A DNA stretch of 64,000 nucleotides from Diphasiastrum complanatum (lineage: Eukaryota > Streptophyta > Lycopodiopsida > Lycopodiales > Lycopodiaceae). The stretch lies in contig CM055094.1 of NCBI GenBank assembly GCA_029204225.1, positions 14,760,928 to 14,824,927 of the forward strand. Direction: 5' to 3'. The notes beneath the pieces are model-generated. The model searched no databases. It was not told where the DNA came from and was given only the letters and a program-made list of their open reading frames with translations. The position numbers and the translations under genes were made by a program. Below are positions 10,195 to 20,004 of this stretch, one piece after another; position 1 is the first letter of the stretch; each line of letters starts with the position of its first letter.

Positions 10195-11010
10195 TGATAA
10201 ATTTTACAATTTTTAGGACAATTATGATTGTACTTTACAATCATAGAGAGTTATTGGTTGCTTAATCAATGAATCTATCAAGTTCTACACATTAGATCTT
10301 GATTTAGATTCACTACACTTGGATTTAAGCAAGAGCAATGGATCAACAAGTCATTTTTTAGTGAGACCGGCCTCACACGTGTGGAGTACTGTCCACTGTA
10401 CAGCCTGCACCCGAAACAACAAGTACAATGATATTAGATAGCAATCATACATAAAAATCACAAGACAAATGACTAGAAATCTCACAAAAGTGTAGAGTAC
10501 AAAAGTCTCATCAATCTTCTTAGCATAATGATGATCCTTTTATGAATCAAGTACATCCATGAGTCTGGTACATTCCAGCAGGCCTTCACACGTGTGAATA
10601 GTGCCACATCACTCAGATCTATCCATTTGATCCATCCTTGATTCTTATCCAGTAGTTGACCTTCTAGAATATGACTAAAATCCAAAAAGCTAGTCTCCTA
10701 GAATATAGGAATATTCCCTACAAAATAGGATCTAAGGAAAATGGTCAACTCTTATTTTCTAGTACTCTATACACACGTCTGAACATCCACTTGCCATGTG
10801 GGAGCATTTACTCATGCACATGCAAGAAAAAGCTAATTTGTAGGTGACTAGTCAACTTGACTAAAAACTAGTCATTTCATGTTCACACTAACTAGAATGA
10901 TACAAAATCAATTTGGATATATACAAACATGAAAAATACATCCTTTCACACGTGGGAACAGGCTCCACACGTGTGAAATCAGATCATCAATATATTCTAA
11001 TGTTTGATCA
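10195..11010 (-). repeat. LTR lying between two copia coding regions
   Basis: TGATAAATTTTAC starts next to the PBS at 10195. The far end is placed at about 11010 (ttgatca) because the RNase H tail of another copia copy ends there; this boundary is not confirmed by a second LTR. It contains four CACGTG palindromes (10376, 10589, 10949, 10968). It therefore serves as the 5' LTR of the element on its left and sits where the 3' LTR of the RNase H copy on its right should be. Confidence 0.55.
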
Positions 11011-11713
11011 ATATTTACATGAACCAATGTCAAGTGAGAAGTGACAATTTTCAACATCTTTAGGCAATGCCTTGGTGAGTATATCAGCAATGCAATCTGA
11101 TGATGAAACATGAATAAGCTTTATCTCCTTTGCTCGCACTTTCTCCCTCACGAAATGATGTGAAATCTCAATGTGCTTTGTTCGAGCATGGAAGACTAGA
11201 TTGCTTGCAAGTTGTTGAGCTGCTTGATTGTCACAACATATGCATGGAATGTCTTCATCCTTGGTCACATGTAGCTCCTCCAAAAGCCTTTTAAGCCAAA
11301 GAACCTCCTTTGTTGTTGTTGTCATAGCTTTATACTCGGATTCTGTTGATGAAAGAGAGATGGTATCTTGCTTTTTGGAAAGCCAAGATATAGCTCCTCC
11401 ACATAAGAATGTAGCAAATGCACTTATGAATCTTCTATCCATCTTGTCACCTGCAAAACTTGAGTCTGAATATGCTCTTAAACAAATATTAGTCCTTTCA
11501 TAAACTATGCCAAAATCTTTTGTAGCCGAGATGTACCTTAACAGCCTTTTTGCTCCTTTCCAATGACATATTAATGGACTTTGCATATATTGACTCAATT
11601 TGCCAACACAAAAACTAAGATCTGGTCTAATGATGGTTAAATATATCAAGGAACCAATAAGCATTCTATAGGTAGTGATGTCCTCAAAGGATGCTTCATC
11701 ACTTTTCTTAAAA
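11008..11713 (-). pseudogene. Ty1/copia RNase H relic
   Basis: The minus strand is open for over 230 codons with ASFEDITTYRM, LIGSLIYLTIIRPDLS, LRAYSDSSFAGDKMD, the SLSSTESEYKAM box, CCDNQAAQQLA, HIEISHHFVREK and CIADILTKALPK. This is the RT-RNase H connection and the complete RNase H of a copia element closely related to the one at 5.7-9.6 kb. The RT is missing upstream (sequence changes at about 11714) and the last residues after LPK look shifted. Its 3' side runs into the LTR at 10195-11010. Confidence 0.85.
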
Positions 11714-11806
11714 ACTTAGATTGAGGATAATGATTCATGGGAAAAGTCTAAAAGCATACAAATGTGGATCTTCCCTAGTTGCTCGTTATGAGGACAGATT
11801 TTGATT

Positions 11807-12230
11807 AAGGGGGGAAGAATGTTACATCCATGTCCTGTATAAGGGAATCGAAAGAATTCCTGACGTGGATAATCGGTCACTCTAGTGTATGTGGTTATTA
11901 GTTATGCCTCGTCATTTCGGGCTTGGCCGATAAAGTAATTAATAATCATATGAGGACCCAGACCTATTATTGGATATAGGAGCACTTGCATGGTGTTTGA
12001 CTGCTATAATGCAAGAATAGGAGGTCAATTGTTATTTCACGTTGCATGGAGATCCTAAGAAGAATATTCTCTCCTCATGGGAGAGAATATATACTAGTGA
12101 AAACTCGCCCATCTACCTATTGGAGAGAATATATACTAGTTGAAACTCGCCCATCTACCTATTGGATTTTCTAATCCTTGTAGCCAGGAGCCCCTCCTCT
12201 CTTGCATTCATTCACCATGTCTTGGGGGTG
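11807..12230 (+). repeat. Polypurine tract and 3' LTR of a plus-strand gypsy-type element
   Basis: AAGGGGGGAAGAA at 11807-11819 is a strong polypurine tract followed by TGTTACATCC at 11820, the usual start of a Ty3/gypsy 3' LTR. Only about 100 bp of possible pol tail precedes it. The right end is not defined and is set near 12230, before recognisable copia sequence. A 42-bp tandem repeat lies inside at 12081-12164. No partner LTR is seen in the window. Confidence 0.6.
12081..12164 (+). repeat. 42-bp tandem duplication inside the gypsy LTR
   Basis: Two adjacent copies (12081-12122 and 12123-12164) each start GAGAGAATATATACTAGT and end with ATCTACCTATTG; they differ only by a small change after ACTAGT. 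Each carries a TATA-like AATATATA, so the duplication doubles a likely core promoter element. Confidence 0.85.
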
Positions 12231-12270
12231 AAGTGGTTAGAGTATTAACTAGCCATTTCATGTTGGTTGG

Positions 12271-13712
12271 GTGATTTTGCTCCACAAGTGTCCTTTTGGT
12301 TGCATGCAACAAGATCTAGTTGGATCTTCACTAGGCGATCATTACAAGGAGCTAGAGCCGAGAGCTCCAATCACTCCAAGAAGCTGGTCCACAAGAGCTA
12401 GAATGGAGCCATCAAGGCTCGCCTACAAGGAGAAGGGTAAGAAAGACAAGGAAGGTATCTCATATTTTTCTCTCATCACTTCTTTTGATGAACCTTCAAG
12501 TGTGCATGAAGCTTTAGATGGTTCAAGGCTATGAGTGATGAGTATCATGCATTGATGGAGAATGGCACTTGGGAGCTTGTTGATTTTCCTTTGGACAAGA
12601 ATGTGATTGGTTGCAAATGGGTTTTCAAGCTCAAGCTTAATCAAGATGGAAGTGCAAGTAAGCACAAGGAAAGGCTTGTCGCCAAAGGGTATGCTCAATC
12701 AAAGGGCACTAACTGTGATGAGACTTTGCACCCATGGTAAAGATGGTCACCATAAGATTAATCATTGCACTTGCTTCTCATTTTGGATGGAAAATGTTTC
12801 AAATGGATGTTTCAAATACCTTTTTGAATGGATTCCTAGATGAAGACATCTTCATGGAGCAACTCAAGGGCTTCACCAAGCATGGCATGAAGGACGAGGT
12901 TTTTCATCTCAAGAGGAGATGAAACAAGCTTGTATGGTTTGAAACAAGCTTCAAGGTCTTGGAAATAAAGAGCTAATCTCTTTCTTGCTCCATTGGATTC
13001 ACTCCTAGTGAGTATGGTCCAACATTGTACATTAGATTCCATGATAAAGGCACAATACTTTTATTGCTTTGTGTAGATGACATCATTCTTAGTGGTTACT
13101 AGCTAGAAGGTTGTGTGAGAAGACAAAGCTAGATTAATGCAAAGAGTTCAAGATGGTAGATCTAGGTTTTCTACATTGCATTTTGGGTATGGAAATGCTT
13201 AGGAAATATTATAGCCTTATATGTCAATCAAAGTATGCTCTTTCAAAGATCAAGAAATTTCATATGCATGGTTGCAAGCATGTAGATACTCCTATGGAGC
13301 ATGATGTAAAATGTCCAATAAAGAGGATGAAAGGTCTTTCAAAGAGATCAGCTTCATAGGCAACTTATAGGCTCCTTAATGTGGTTGACAATAATTAGAC
13401 CTGATCTTTGCTATAGTGTATGCAAGCTTAGCCAAAGTATGCAAGATCCACTAGTTATTCATTGGAAAAGTGCCGAAAGCATCTTAAGATACATCTCAAG
13501 TACACCCGATTTTGGCATCATTTATAGAGGTGATTCCATTAACTTGCATGCATATAGTGATTCAAATTTTGCAGGGGACAACAAGGGTCGAAAGTCAACA
13601 AGTGTCTTTCAAAATTCATTGGAGAAAGGGTGGTTTCTTGGCTATCCAAGAAGCAAGAAACAATCTCATTCTCATCAACCAAGGCCGAGTATAAAGCTTG
13701 GTTCCTAAGGTT
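12271..13712 (+). pseudogene. Ty1/copia RT-RNase H relic
   Basis: The plus strand shows, in shifting frames, the RT blocks EYHALMENGTWELVDFP, CKWVFKLKLNQDGS, VAKGYAQSKG, KMVTIRLIIALA, FQMDVSNTFLNGF and LLCVDDIILSG. RNase H blocks LTIIRPDLCYSVCKL, LRYISSTPDFGI and LHAYSDSNFAGDN follow. Several stops and shifts break it (for example after 12722 and 12919). It begins in the pre-RT linker (RARMEPSRLAYKEKG) and stops in the RNase H near 13712 at the EYKA motif. Neither LTR is attached. Confidence 0.87.
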
Positions 13713-13800
13713 GTACCAATAGTCATTCATTTATTGCTCATATTACAAATATGGCAATAACACCTGGACCACTCTAATCGGTGTTGCAACTGTGGGAATT

Positions 13801-14469
13801 TGTGTTAAAATTATAGCAAAAAGGATCCTAATGATTCAAAAAAGTGATGATCACACAATAGCTTGAATTAGATTGAATCTAGCAAATACAAGAGACTAGC
13901 TCCTAGTTCTAGCTTACTTTGGTATTTGCTCCACTTAGGTTCGTAGATTTGGATCAAATTAAGATATGATGGTACATCAAGCAATCTCGACCTGTAATAA
14001 CGTCAAATAGCTTCCAATCAATACAATAAACACTCAAGATCCACAATAGAACATTGCTAGAACTGGCCACATAAAAGCAATGTCTTGAAAAGCTGGAAAT
14101 CTCAATTTCTACATCAAATTAGATATGATTTACCATGATATGTATACAAGAGCAACTCGGATCTAGGTTTTAGGATTTCTTCCCAATCACATCTCACCTA
14201 GCCCTAAAATTGACCCCTAAGATGGCCCATCAGCCTCATGAGAGTGAGATCCCTTAAAAATTTAAAAATTGATATTTTTAGTCCTACATTCTCTCCAAGG
14301 CTAAATGGGCCTTTTGTTTTTCACATGAAAGGATGCTACAAGACCTCGAATGAGGAATATGAACATCATGAAATTTTTCTAAGCATCTATTCTCTTGGCC
14401 AATGCCACATCATCACATTATATGGCAAAAATCATAAACTAGTATTCTGAAAATCTAATACTCCACACA
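13801..14469 (-). repeat. Copia 3' LTR (TGTGTT...CTCCACACA)
   Basis: A 669-bp stretch starting TGTGTTAAAATTATAG and ending ACTCCACACA has the TGTG/CACA ends of a copia LTR. It lies exactly where the 3' LTR of the minus-strand RNase H relic at 14470-14818 should be, and its length matches the 701- and 705-bp LTRs at 15453 and 19295. The ends were chosen by the inverted terminal bases only, because no second copy is present. Confidence 0.5.
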
Positions 14470-14818
14470 ACCTAGCTAGAGGACAACATAGACTTGTAAT
14501 TATGCCAAGGGCTGATCTTAACTTTGAAAATGATGCCTTTTGAAGAGGCTTTGTGAGGATATCAGCAAGGCACTTGGTTGTTGACACATGTTCCAAAGAG
14601 ATATCCTTTGATTGCATCTTTTCCCTTGCAAAATGGTGAGCATATTCTATGTGTTTACTTCTTGCATGATAGATGGGGTTGGATGCAAGGTGTTGAACCG
14701 AGATGTTGTCAAATTTGATGACTGGAATCACATCTAATATGATCACTTTAGGCTCCATAAGCAACCTTTTGATCCAAAGCACTTCCTTGGTTGTTGTGGT
14801 AAGAGCCCTACAATGCAA
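14470..14818 (-). pseudogene. Ty1/copia RNase H C-terminal relic
   Basis: The minus strand encodes the tail of a copia RNase H: RALTTTTKEVLWIKRLL, IKFDNISVQHLASNP, HARSKHIEYAHHFAREK, CLADILTKPLQK and LRSALGI. This part binds and cuts the RNA strand of the hybrid. Everything upstream of 14818 is missing, and the sequence changes to unrelated DNA and then to gypsy sequence at 14879. The frame is open from 14818 to the LTR. Confidence 0.85.
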
Positions 14819-14878
14819 AACCCACTACCCTTGGCACAATGTCAAGGTTCCCTACCCCATTTACCACCTAGATTCACT

Positions 14879-15452
14879 TTACCACCCATGATGCCTAGAA
14901 CTCAAGGATTGGTCATTCATTTCATCCACTGTTGTTATAGCCTCTTCAGGTAAATCGCTCCACTTGATCACTTGATTGTATCTTTGATTTTGTTGATTTT
15001 TCTTTGGTATAGGTGCTTTCGGTGGTGTCATCTTTGAGACTTTAGCATGTTGAGATTTCTGAGGCAGTTGAGCTGGTATTCGTTGAACTCCATAATGCGT
15101 AGAATCCATGTGGTGTAGGATTCGCTCATCTTTTATCTCTGCTTTCTCATCATAGGACAATGCATGTTGCTAAGGAACTAAATCATCTTCAACAGGTTCC
15201 GGTGACAACCATGCTACATTTATCATGTTCACCCCATATGAGATAGGCGTGTCAAGGGTGAATCCTCTCGGTGGTGATTCGTTGGGTTCTGAATCCGAAT
15301 CTAGATCTGAATGACATACAGATAATAGTTGTCAATGCATCCGTCCACAACACGATATCTGATTGTGGATCATAATGAACACCCATTGAAGCTTTCAGAC
15401 AATCAATGCTATGGTCAGTTGTGGAAGAAGTGTCATCAGCTTCAGGTGGTAT
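14879..15452 (-). pseudogene. Gypsy-B, downstream portion (after the protease)
   Basis: These two short minus-strand frames (15252-15479 and 14879-15160) have no clear domain by themselves. Their place is set by the insertion at 15453: the reading frame of the gypsy protease that stops at the insertion at 20004 resumes here across the GGTAT target duplication (15448-15452 repeated at 20000-20004). They form the acidic, proline-rich linker that follows the protease in this gypsy family, as in Gypsy-D at 59.3-59.9 kb. RT and everything after it are missing, with copia debris beginning at 14818. Confidence 0.6.
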
Positions 15453-16153
15453 TGTGAAAGTACTGTACTTTAGGACCATAAATGGATCTACAAAAGATCC
15501 ACAAGAGTGATTGGATGCTTGCTTAACAATCTATCAAAAAACCAGACACAAAAAAGTTGATCTAGATTGGCAATTTGACAAACAACAAGCATTAACAATC
15601 AAAAGCATTGATAAACATTGAAATCCGAGCCCACACGTGTGTACTACAGGCTATAGTACGGCCTTAAACCTGAGAAACAAGTAGAAATTGATTTGGTTTC
15701 ATTTTGATCACAAAAACTCAATGTACATAGTGAACTAGCATGAGATTGCCAATGAGCTCCAAAAATTTTCTATCTTCTCACTATGGAGAGAGGGAATCCA
15801 TAGCAAATTCGACTTCCTTCTTGAAGTTAGGTGGATTTCCAGCATGTAATAAGGAAGTTAACTCACTCTCCTTGACCTAAAATGAAACCCTAGTCTATTT
15901 CCTAGAGTTGTGCTTGGTAGGTAGCTAGTTGGTCAAATTTTCACCTTAAACTTAGGTGTAGGTCCTATAAAGTAGGGATGACCACCAAATAGACATGACC
16001 AACTCTCTTGACTTGACCTAACCTACATTAGGATGGGTTTCCCATGTGGCATCATGGCCTCACATGTGTGGGACCCACTTGTGTACACAATTTACACTAT
16101 TCTACATGGTTTTTGATCAAGCTAGATTTGCCAAATTTTGGCAATTCTTCACA
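15453..16153 (-). repeat. 3' LTR of the complete copia element
   Basis: This LTR runs from TGTGAAAGTACTG to GGCAATTCTTCACA, 701 bp, with 6-bp inverted ends TGTGAA/TTCACA. It matches the copy at 19295-19999 except for scattered substitutions and a 4-bp difference near the repeated ccca of the 5' copy. It carries a CACGTG palindrome at 15634-15639. Confidence 0.95.
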
Positions 16154-16209
16154 CTCCTCAAATTTAGCTTGATCTATTTACAACTCTCTTGATAGATGAA
16201 TGAGAGATT

Positions 16210-16413
16210 TTAGAAGTGTCTAAAAAATCCAGCTACAAACAAGGAACTTTTGAGACTCCAATAGAGAATGATGTCCATGAAGGATCTTTCACCACCTCTT
16301 AGAGGATCCCTTACAAGATGTTCCATAAATGTGTCATGTAGCACACTCCAAAAACTATACATCATGCCAAGCCATGGATTCCAAGGCATTTTGTGCACTT
16401 GAAGATACATCAA
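16210..16413 (-). pseudogene. Copia RT/RNase H junction remnant
   Basis: This minus-strand frame overlaps the end of the long gag-protease frame. It contains MEHLVRDPLRGG and ERSFMDIILY, which line up with MEHVVKATNEG and ASFEDITLF in the intact copy at 6.3-6.5 kb. It is what remains on the 3' side of the deletion that removed RT and RNase H. Confidence 0.7.
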
Positions 16414-18511
16414 TTAAAATATTAAGTGCATAAATAATGTTGCCAAAGACAACTTGCCTTGATTGATCCATATGATTGAGCCTTGATGGCTCCATCTTGA
16501 TACTCAAGATTCTTCTTGGAGTCCTCGGGTCTTGAGCTTGATCCTCCACTTGACTTGACTCCAAAACATCAATGAATTGAATAAGGTGTTGATCCAAAGG
16601 TGCTTCTTCAAGTTTACAAATCTTCCACTCTTGAAAGATCACATTTCCACCATTGACAAATTCTTTGGTTGAAAACAAGTAGATTCTACAATCTCTACTT
16701 GAAGAGCAAAACACTACCACTATTCCTATCATTGAAATAGGATAATCTTTGGTCCTTATATTGGAATGATCATGCACAAAGCATGTGGACACAAAGATTT
16801 CCAAAGCAAATGATGTTTCATCTTTTATGAGTCTATTCAAACTATTACAAAAATAGTTATCCAATGAAATTGCTTTATCAACAACAAATGTAGATTTCAA
16901 AGCATCCCATTTCATTGTCTTGTCATACAAAGTAATAAACACCATGGATCTTAAAGGTAAGAAACAAGTCACCTCATGTCTACTACTACTTTCCAAAAAG
17001 TATTCAAAGATAGTAGACTCTCCAATGCTCACCACCCTTGCAAGATGCACACTTGAATGGACAATTTGCATGCAATTTGATGACTCGGCCATTGTCATTG
17101 AGGACTCCCTTGGAACTCTCATGCTTTGAGGCTGATCCTCAAGATCTTCCTCCTTTTGATGCTCCTCCTCAATGCAAGCAAGATCACACTTTGCCAATAT
17201 CTCCTCTTGAGTGATCTCCTCCTTTGCCAAGCTCATTCTTTCAAAAGCAACACTAGCCTCCAACTTAAACAATCTTCCATGTTTAAATCCCTTTGCAATG
17301 CAAACATCATGCTTAGAGTGGACATCCAAACCACTTTCTAAGAGTAGACCAACACTAAGCATATTCCTAGTGATTGATGGTACATAAAGGACATTTTCTA
17401 GATCCATGCATTTTGAGGATTGTAGACACAAAGAGATGGTGCCAACACCATCTATCCTACACTCTTCATCATTTGCAATAAAGACAAACTTTTTAGCATC
17501 ATTGAAAGAGTGTAAGGTTGAGAAAAAGTCCTTTTCACAAGACATGTGGGAGCTAGCCCCACTATCGATCCACCAATTGTCTCTTGAATTGCTATTGCTT
17601 GTTGGTGAGGATGTAGATGCCATCAAGAATACATCTACTTCATCCTCCTCCTCCTCCTTTGCAAGGTTTCCTTGTTTGTCCTCCTCCACTTGTGCTCTTA
17701 GCCTCTTGTAGCATTCAGATGCATAATGCCCCTTCTTTCCACAAAAGAAGCATTTTTGCTTTGACTTGTCCTTTGAGCTTGATGCATCATCCTCTTCTTT
17801 GGCCTCCTTTGGATGCTTCTTCTTTCCATTGGTCTTCTTTTTGCCCTTGAATGAGAAATTGGCTTTCTCATCACCATCCTGAAAAGACAAGGAACTCATC
17901 CTAGATTTTGCATGGAGCATCCTACACTCTTCAGCCACTAATACACTGTGAAGTTTTTCTATAGTTGGCAAAGTGTCTTGGATGGCAAAACTTTGGACCA
18001 AATTTGCAAAGTCATCTCCTAGACCATTAAGGACAATTTGTACAAGCTCTCCATCATGAATCTTCTCTCCAATGGAAGCCAACTCCCTATTTAGAGACTT
18101 GATTCTGAGTACATAATCCTGTGCACTCTCCTCACTTCTCTTCATGCTTTGCAAAATCTGATTTCTAAGCATGAGTACTCTTGAAGTGTTACTAGATTCA
18201 TAGATTGATTTTAAAGACTCCCAGGCCTCTTTAGCATTAGTACAAGCTGATACTTCTCTCAACAAATCATTGCTCACATTCATCTTCACACAATGAAGTG
18301 CAAGCCTAGATCTCTTCTTGTATCTAGCTAACTCCTGTGCACCTAGAGGTTCATCTTCATCTTCAATCAAGAACTCATAAAGGTCTTGGAGCACTAAGAG
18401 TGACTCCATTCTAACCTTCCAAATAGCATAATTTGTAGAATTCAACCTCTCACTAGCTTCTAGAAGGTATGCTCCAGCAGATCCCATCTTACTAGTGACT
18501 TCTACAAACAA
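16355..18511 (-). CDS. Copia gag-protease fused to integrase C-terminal remnant
   Basis: This 718-codon uninterrupted frame has its family start at the internal Met at about 18487 (MGSAGAYLLEASERLN); the first eight codons are probably leader. Domains: UBN2-type gag (about residues 15-215), lysine-rich linker, CCHC knuckle CFFCGKKGHYASEC (about 255-270), and aspartic protease WWIDSGASSHMS (about 312-323). The sequence then departs from integrase and resumes only at its end (STCFVHDHSN, YLFSTKEFVNGGNVIFQE, about 585-640). A linker and the first residues of RT (LESMAWHDV) follow. The catalytic DDE core is absent. An open frame this long in a deleted element suggests gag and protease were kept by selection or that the insertion is young. 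Confidence 0.9.
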   Translation of the reverse strand: MFVEVTSKMGSAGAYLLEASERLNSTNYAIWKVRMESLLVLQDLYEFLIEDEDEPLGAQELARYKKRSRLALHCVKMNVSNDLLREVSACTNAKEAWESLKSIYESSNTSRVLMLRNQILQSMKRSEESAQDYVLRIKSLNRELASIGEKIHDGELVQIVLNGLGDDFANLVQSFAIQDTLPTIEKLHSVLVAEECRMLHAKSRMSSLSFQDGDEKANFSFKGKKKTNGKKKHPKEAKEEDDASSSKDKSKQKCFFCGKKGHYASECYKRLRAQVEEDKQGNLAKEEEEDEVDVFLMASTSSPTSNSNSRDNWWIDSGASSHMSCEKDFFSTLHSFNDAKKFVFIANDEECRIDGVGTISLCLQSSKCMDLENVLYVPSITRNMLSVGLLLESGLDVHSKHDVCIAKGFKHGRLFKLEASVAFERMSLAKEEITQEEILAKCDLACIEEEHQKEEDLEDQPQSMRVPRESSMTMAESSNCMQIVHSSVHLARVVSIGESTIFEYFLESSSRHEVTCFLPLRSMVFITLYDKTMKWDALKSTFVVDKAISLDNYFCNSLNRLIKDETSFALEIFVSTCFVHDHSNIRTKDYPISMIGIVVVFCSSSRDCRIYLFSTKEFVNGGNVIFQEWKICKLEEAPLDQHLIQFIDVLESSQVEDQAQDPRTPRRILSIKMEPSRLNHMDQSRQVVFGNIIYALNILIDVSSSAQNALESMAWHDV

Positions 18512-18855
18512 GAAATAGATTTGATTGACTTGGAACTCACAAAGGTCTCACACTTGCAGTGTTTCACTCAAATTTGATTTCTAATCCAACAAATGGACTT
18601 ATAATCACAGTTCTATCACTCCCTCACAAAGCTGGAATGAAGATAAGATGAAGTGAAAACTACTTTCAAACAAATCTTGCCAAGAAATGGATTTGATTGT
18701 CTCTAGAAACTCACTAAGGTCTCTCTCTTTTAGTTTTTCACTCAAATTAGATTTCTAATCCAAAAAATGGACTTATAATCTCAGTTCTAACACTCCCTCA
18801 CAAAGTTGGAATGAAGATAAGATGATGTGAAATCTACTTACAATCAAATCTTGCA
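18510..18855 (-). repeat. About 172-bp tandem duplication in the copia leader
   Basis: Two adjacent diverged copies (18510-18681 and 18682-18855) both begin AAGAAATRGATTTGATTG and both contain CACTCCCTCACAAAG. They lie in the untranslated leader just upstream of gag. Confidence 0.85.
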
Positions 18856-19294
18856 AAATTTGGCTATTTTTGGACCCAAAAAAATGACTTAATCTCTTTC
18901 TTCCTTCTTGGTGTACTTTCAAGACCTGTTTTTAACCTTAATAGGACTTGAACTCAGCCTAGAGTAATTAGGTTCCATGAAACAAATTCAAATCTAATCA
19001 ATGGCAAATGATCTTGGTAGATTATTCTAGGATCTCCACCAAAAATTACACCAATAGCTCACAAATTGAATTTTTTTGGATCAAATGAATACCATGCATT
19101 AAATGCAGGTTCAGAGGTGCCCACACATGTGGACAGTACGGATTTGGACCCCTACCAAGTTTGGGATCAAATCTCCTCACCAAAATCAAGATTCTAGCTT
19201 GCCCTCTCAAGACTAGTTTTTAGCACCAAAACTTGCTAAAAATGGATTTGCATTAGATCAATGGCTTATGCTCTTGTACTTGGCTCTGATACCA
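18856..19294 (-). other. Rest of the copia leader, with PBS
   Basis: The minus strand reads TGGTATCAGAGC at 19294-19283, the initiator-Met tRNA PBS, flush with the 5' LTR. The remainder is non-coding leader with no other feature that I can support. Confidence 0.85.
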
Positions 19295-19999
19295 TGTGAA
19301 AGTACTGTACTTTAGGACCATAAATGGATCTACAAAAGATCCACAAGAGTGATTGGATGCTTGCTTAACAATCTATCAAAAAACCAGACACAAAAAAGTT
19401 GATCTAGATTGGCAATTTGACAAACAACAAGCATTAACAATCAAAAGCATTGATAAACATTGAAATCCAAGCCCACACGTGTGTAATACAGGCTTTAGTA
19501 CGTCCTTAAACCTGAGAAACAAGTAGAAATTGATTTGGTTTCATTTGGATCACAAAAACTCAATGTACATAGTGAACTAGCTTGAGATTGCCAATGAGCT
19601 CCAAAAATTTTCTATCTTCTCACTATGGAGAGAGGGAATACATAGCAAATTCGACTTCCTTCTTGAAGTTAGGTGGATTTACAGCATGTAATAAGGAAGT
19701 TAACTCACTCTCCTTGACCTAAAATGAAATCCTAGTCTATTTCCTAGAGTTATGCTTGGTAGGTAGCTAGTTGGTCAAATTTTCACCTTAAACTTAGGTG
19801 TAGGTCCTATAAAGTAGGGATGACCACCAAATAGACATGACCAACTCTCTTGACTTGACCTAACCTACATTAGGATGGGTTTCCCATGTGGCATCATGGC
19901 CTCACATGTGTGGGACCCACCCACTTGTGTACACAATTTACACTATTCTACATGGTTTTTGATCAAGCTAGATTTGCCAATTTTTGGCAATTCTTCACA
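19295..19999 (-). repeat. 5' LTR of the complete copia element
   Basis: This is 705 bp, starts TGTGAAAGTACTG and ends TTCTTCACA, next to the GGTAT duplication. CACGTG lies at 19476-19481. It is nearly identical to the 3' LTR at 15453-16153. Confidence 0.95.
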
Positions 20000-20004
20000 G
20001 GTAT

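Larger units (their letters stand above)
15453..19999 (-). mobile_element. Complete internally deleted Ty1/copia element with both LTRs and TSD
   Basis: Two near-identical LTRs (15453-16153 and 19295-19999) flank a PBS, a leader, one long gag-protease frame and a remnant of pol, all on the minus strand. GGTAT is present at 15448-15452 and again at 20000-20004, a 5-bp target-site duplication that proves the ends. At 4547 bp it is shorter than the family's full length. The integrase core and nearly all of RT and RNase H are deleted, so it could move only with enzymes from another copy. It split an older gypsy element. LTR identity is high, so insertion is relatively recent. Confidence 0.95.

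Noticed and set aside
12222-12280. tRNA/SINE-like words (GTGGTTAGAGTATTAAC, GGTTGGGTG) at the end of the gypsy LTR
   Set aside because: No convincing B box, poly(A) tail or target duplication.
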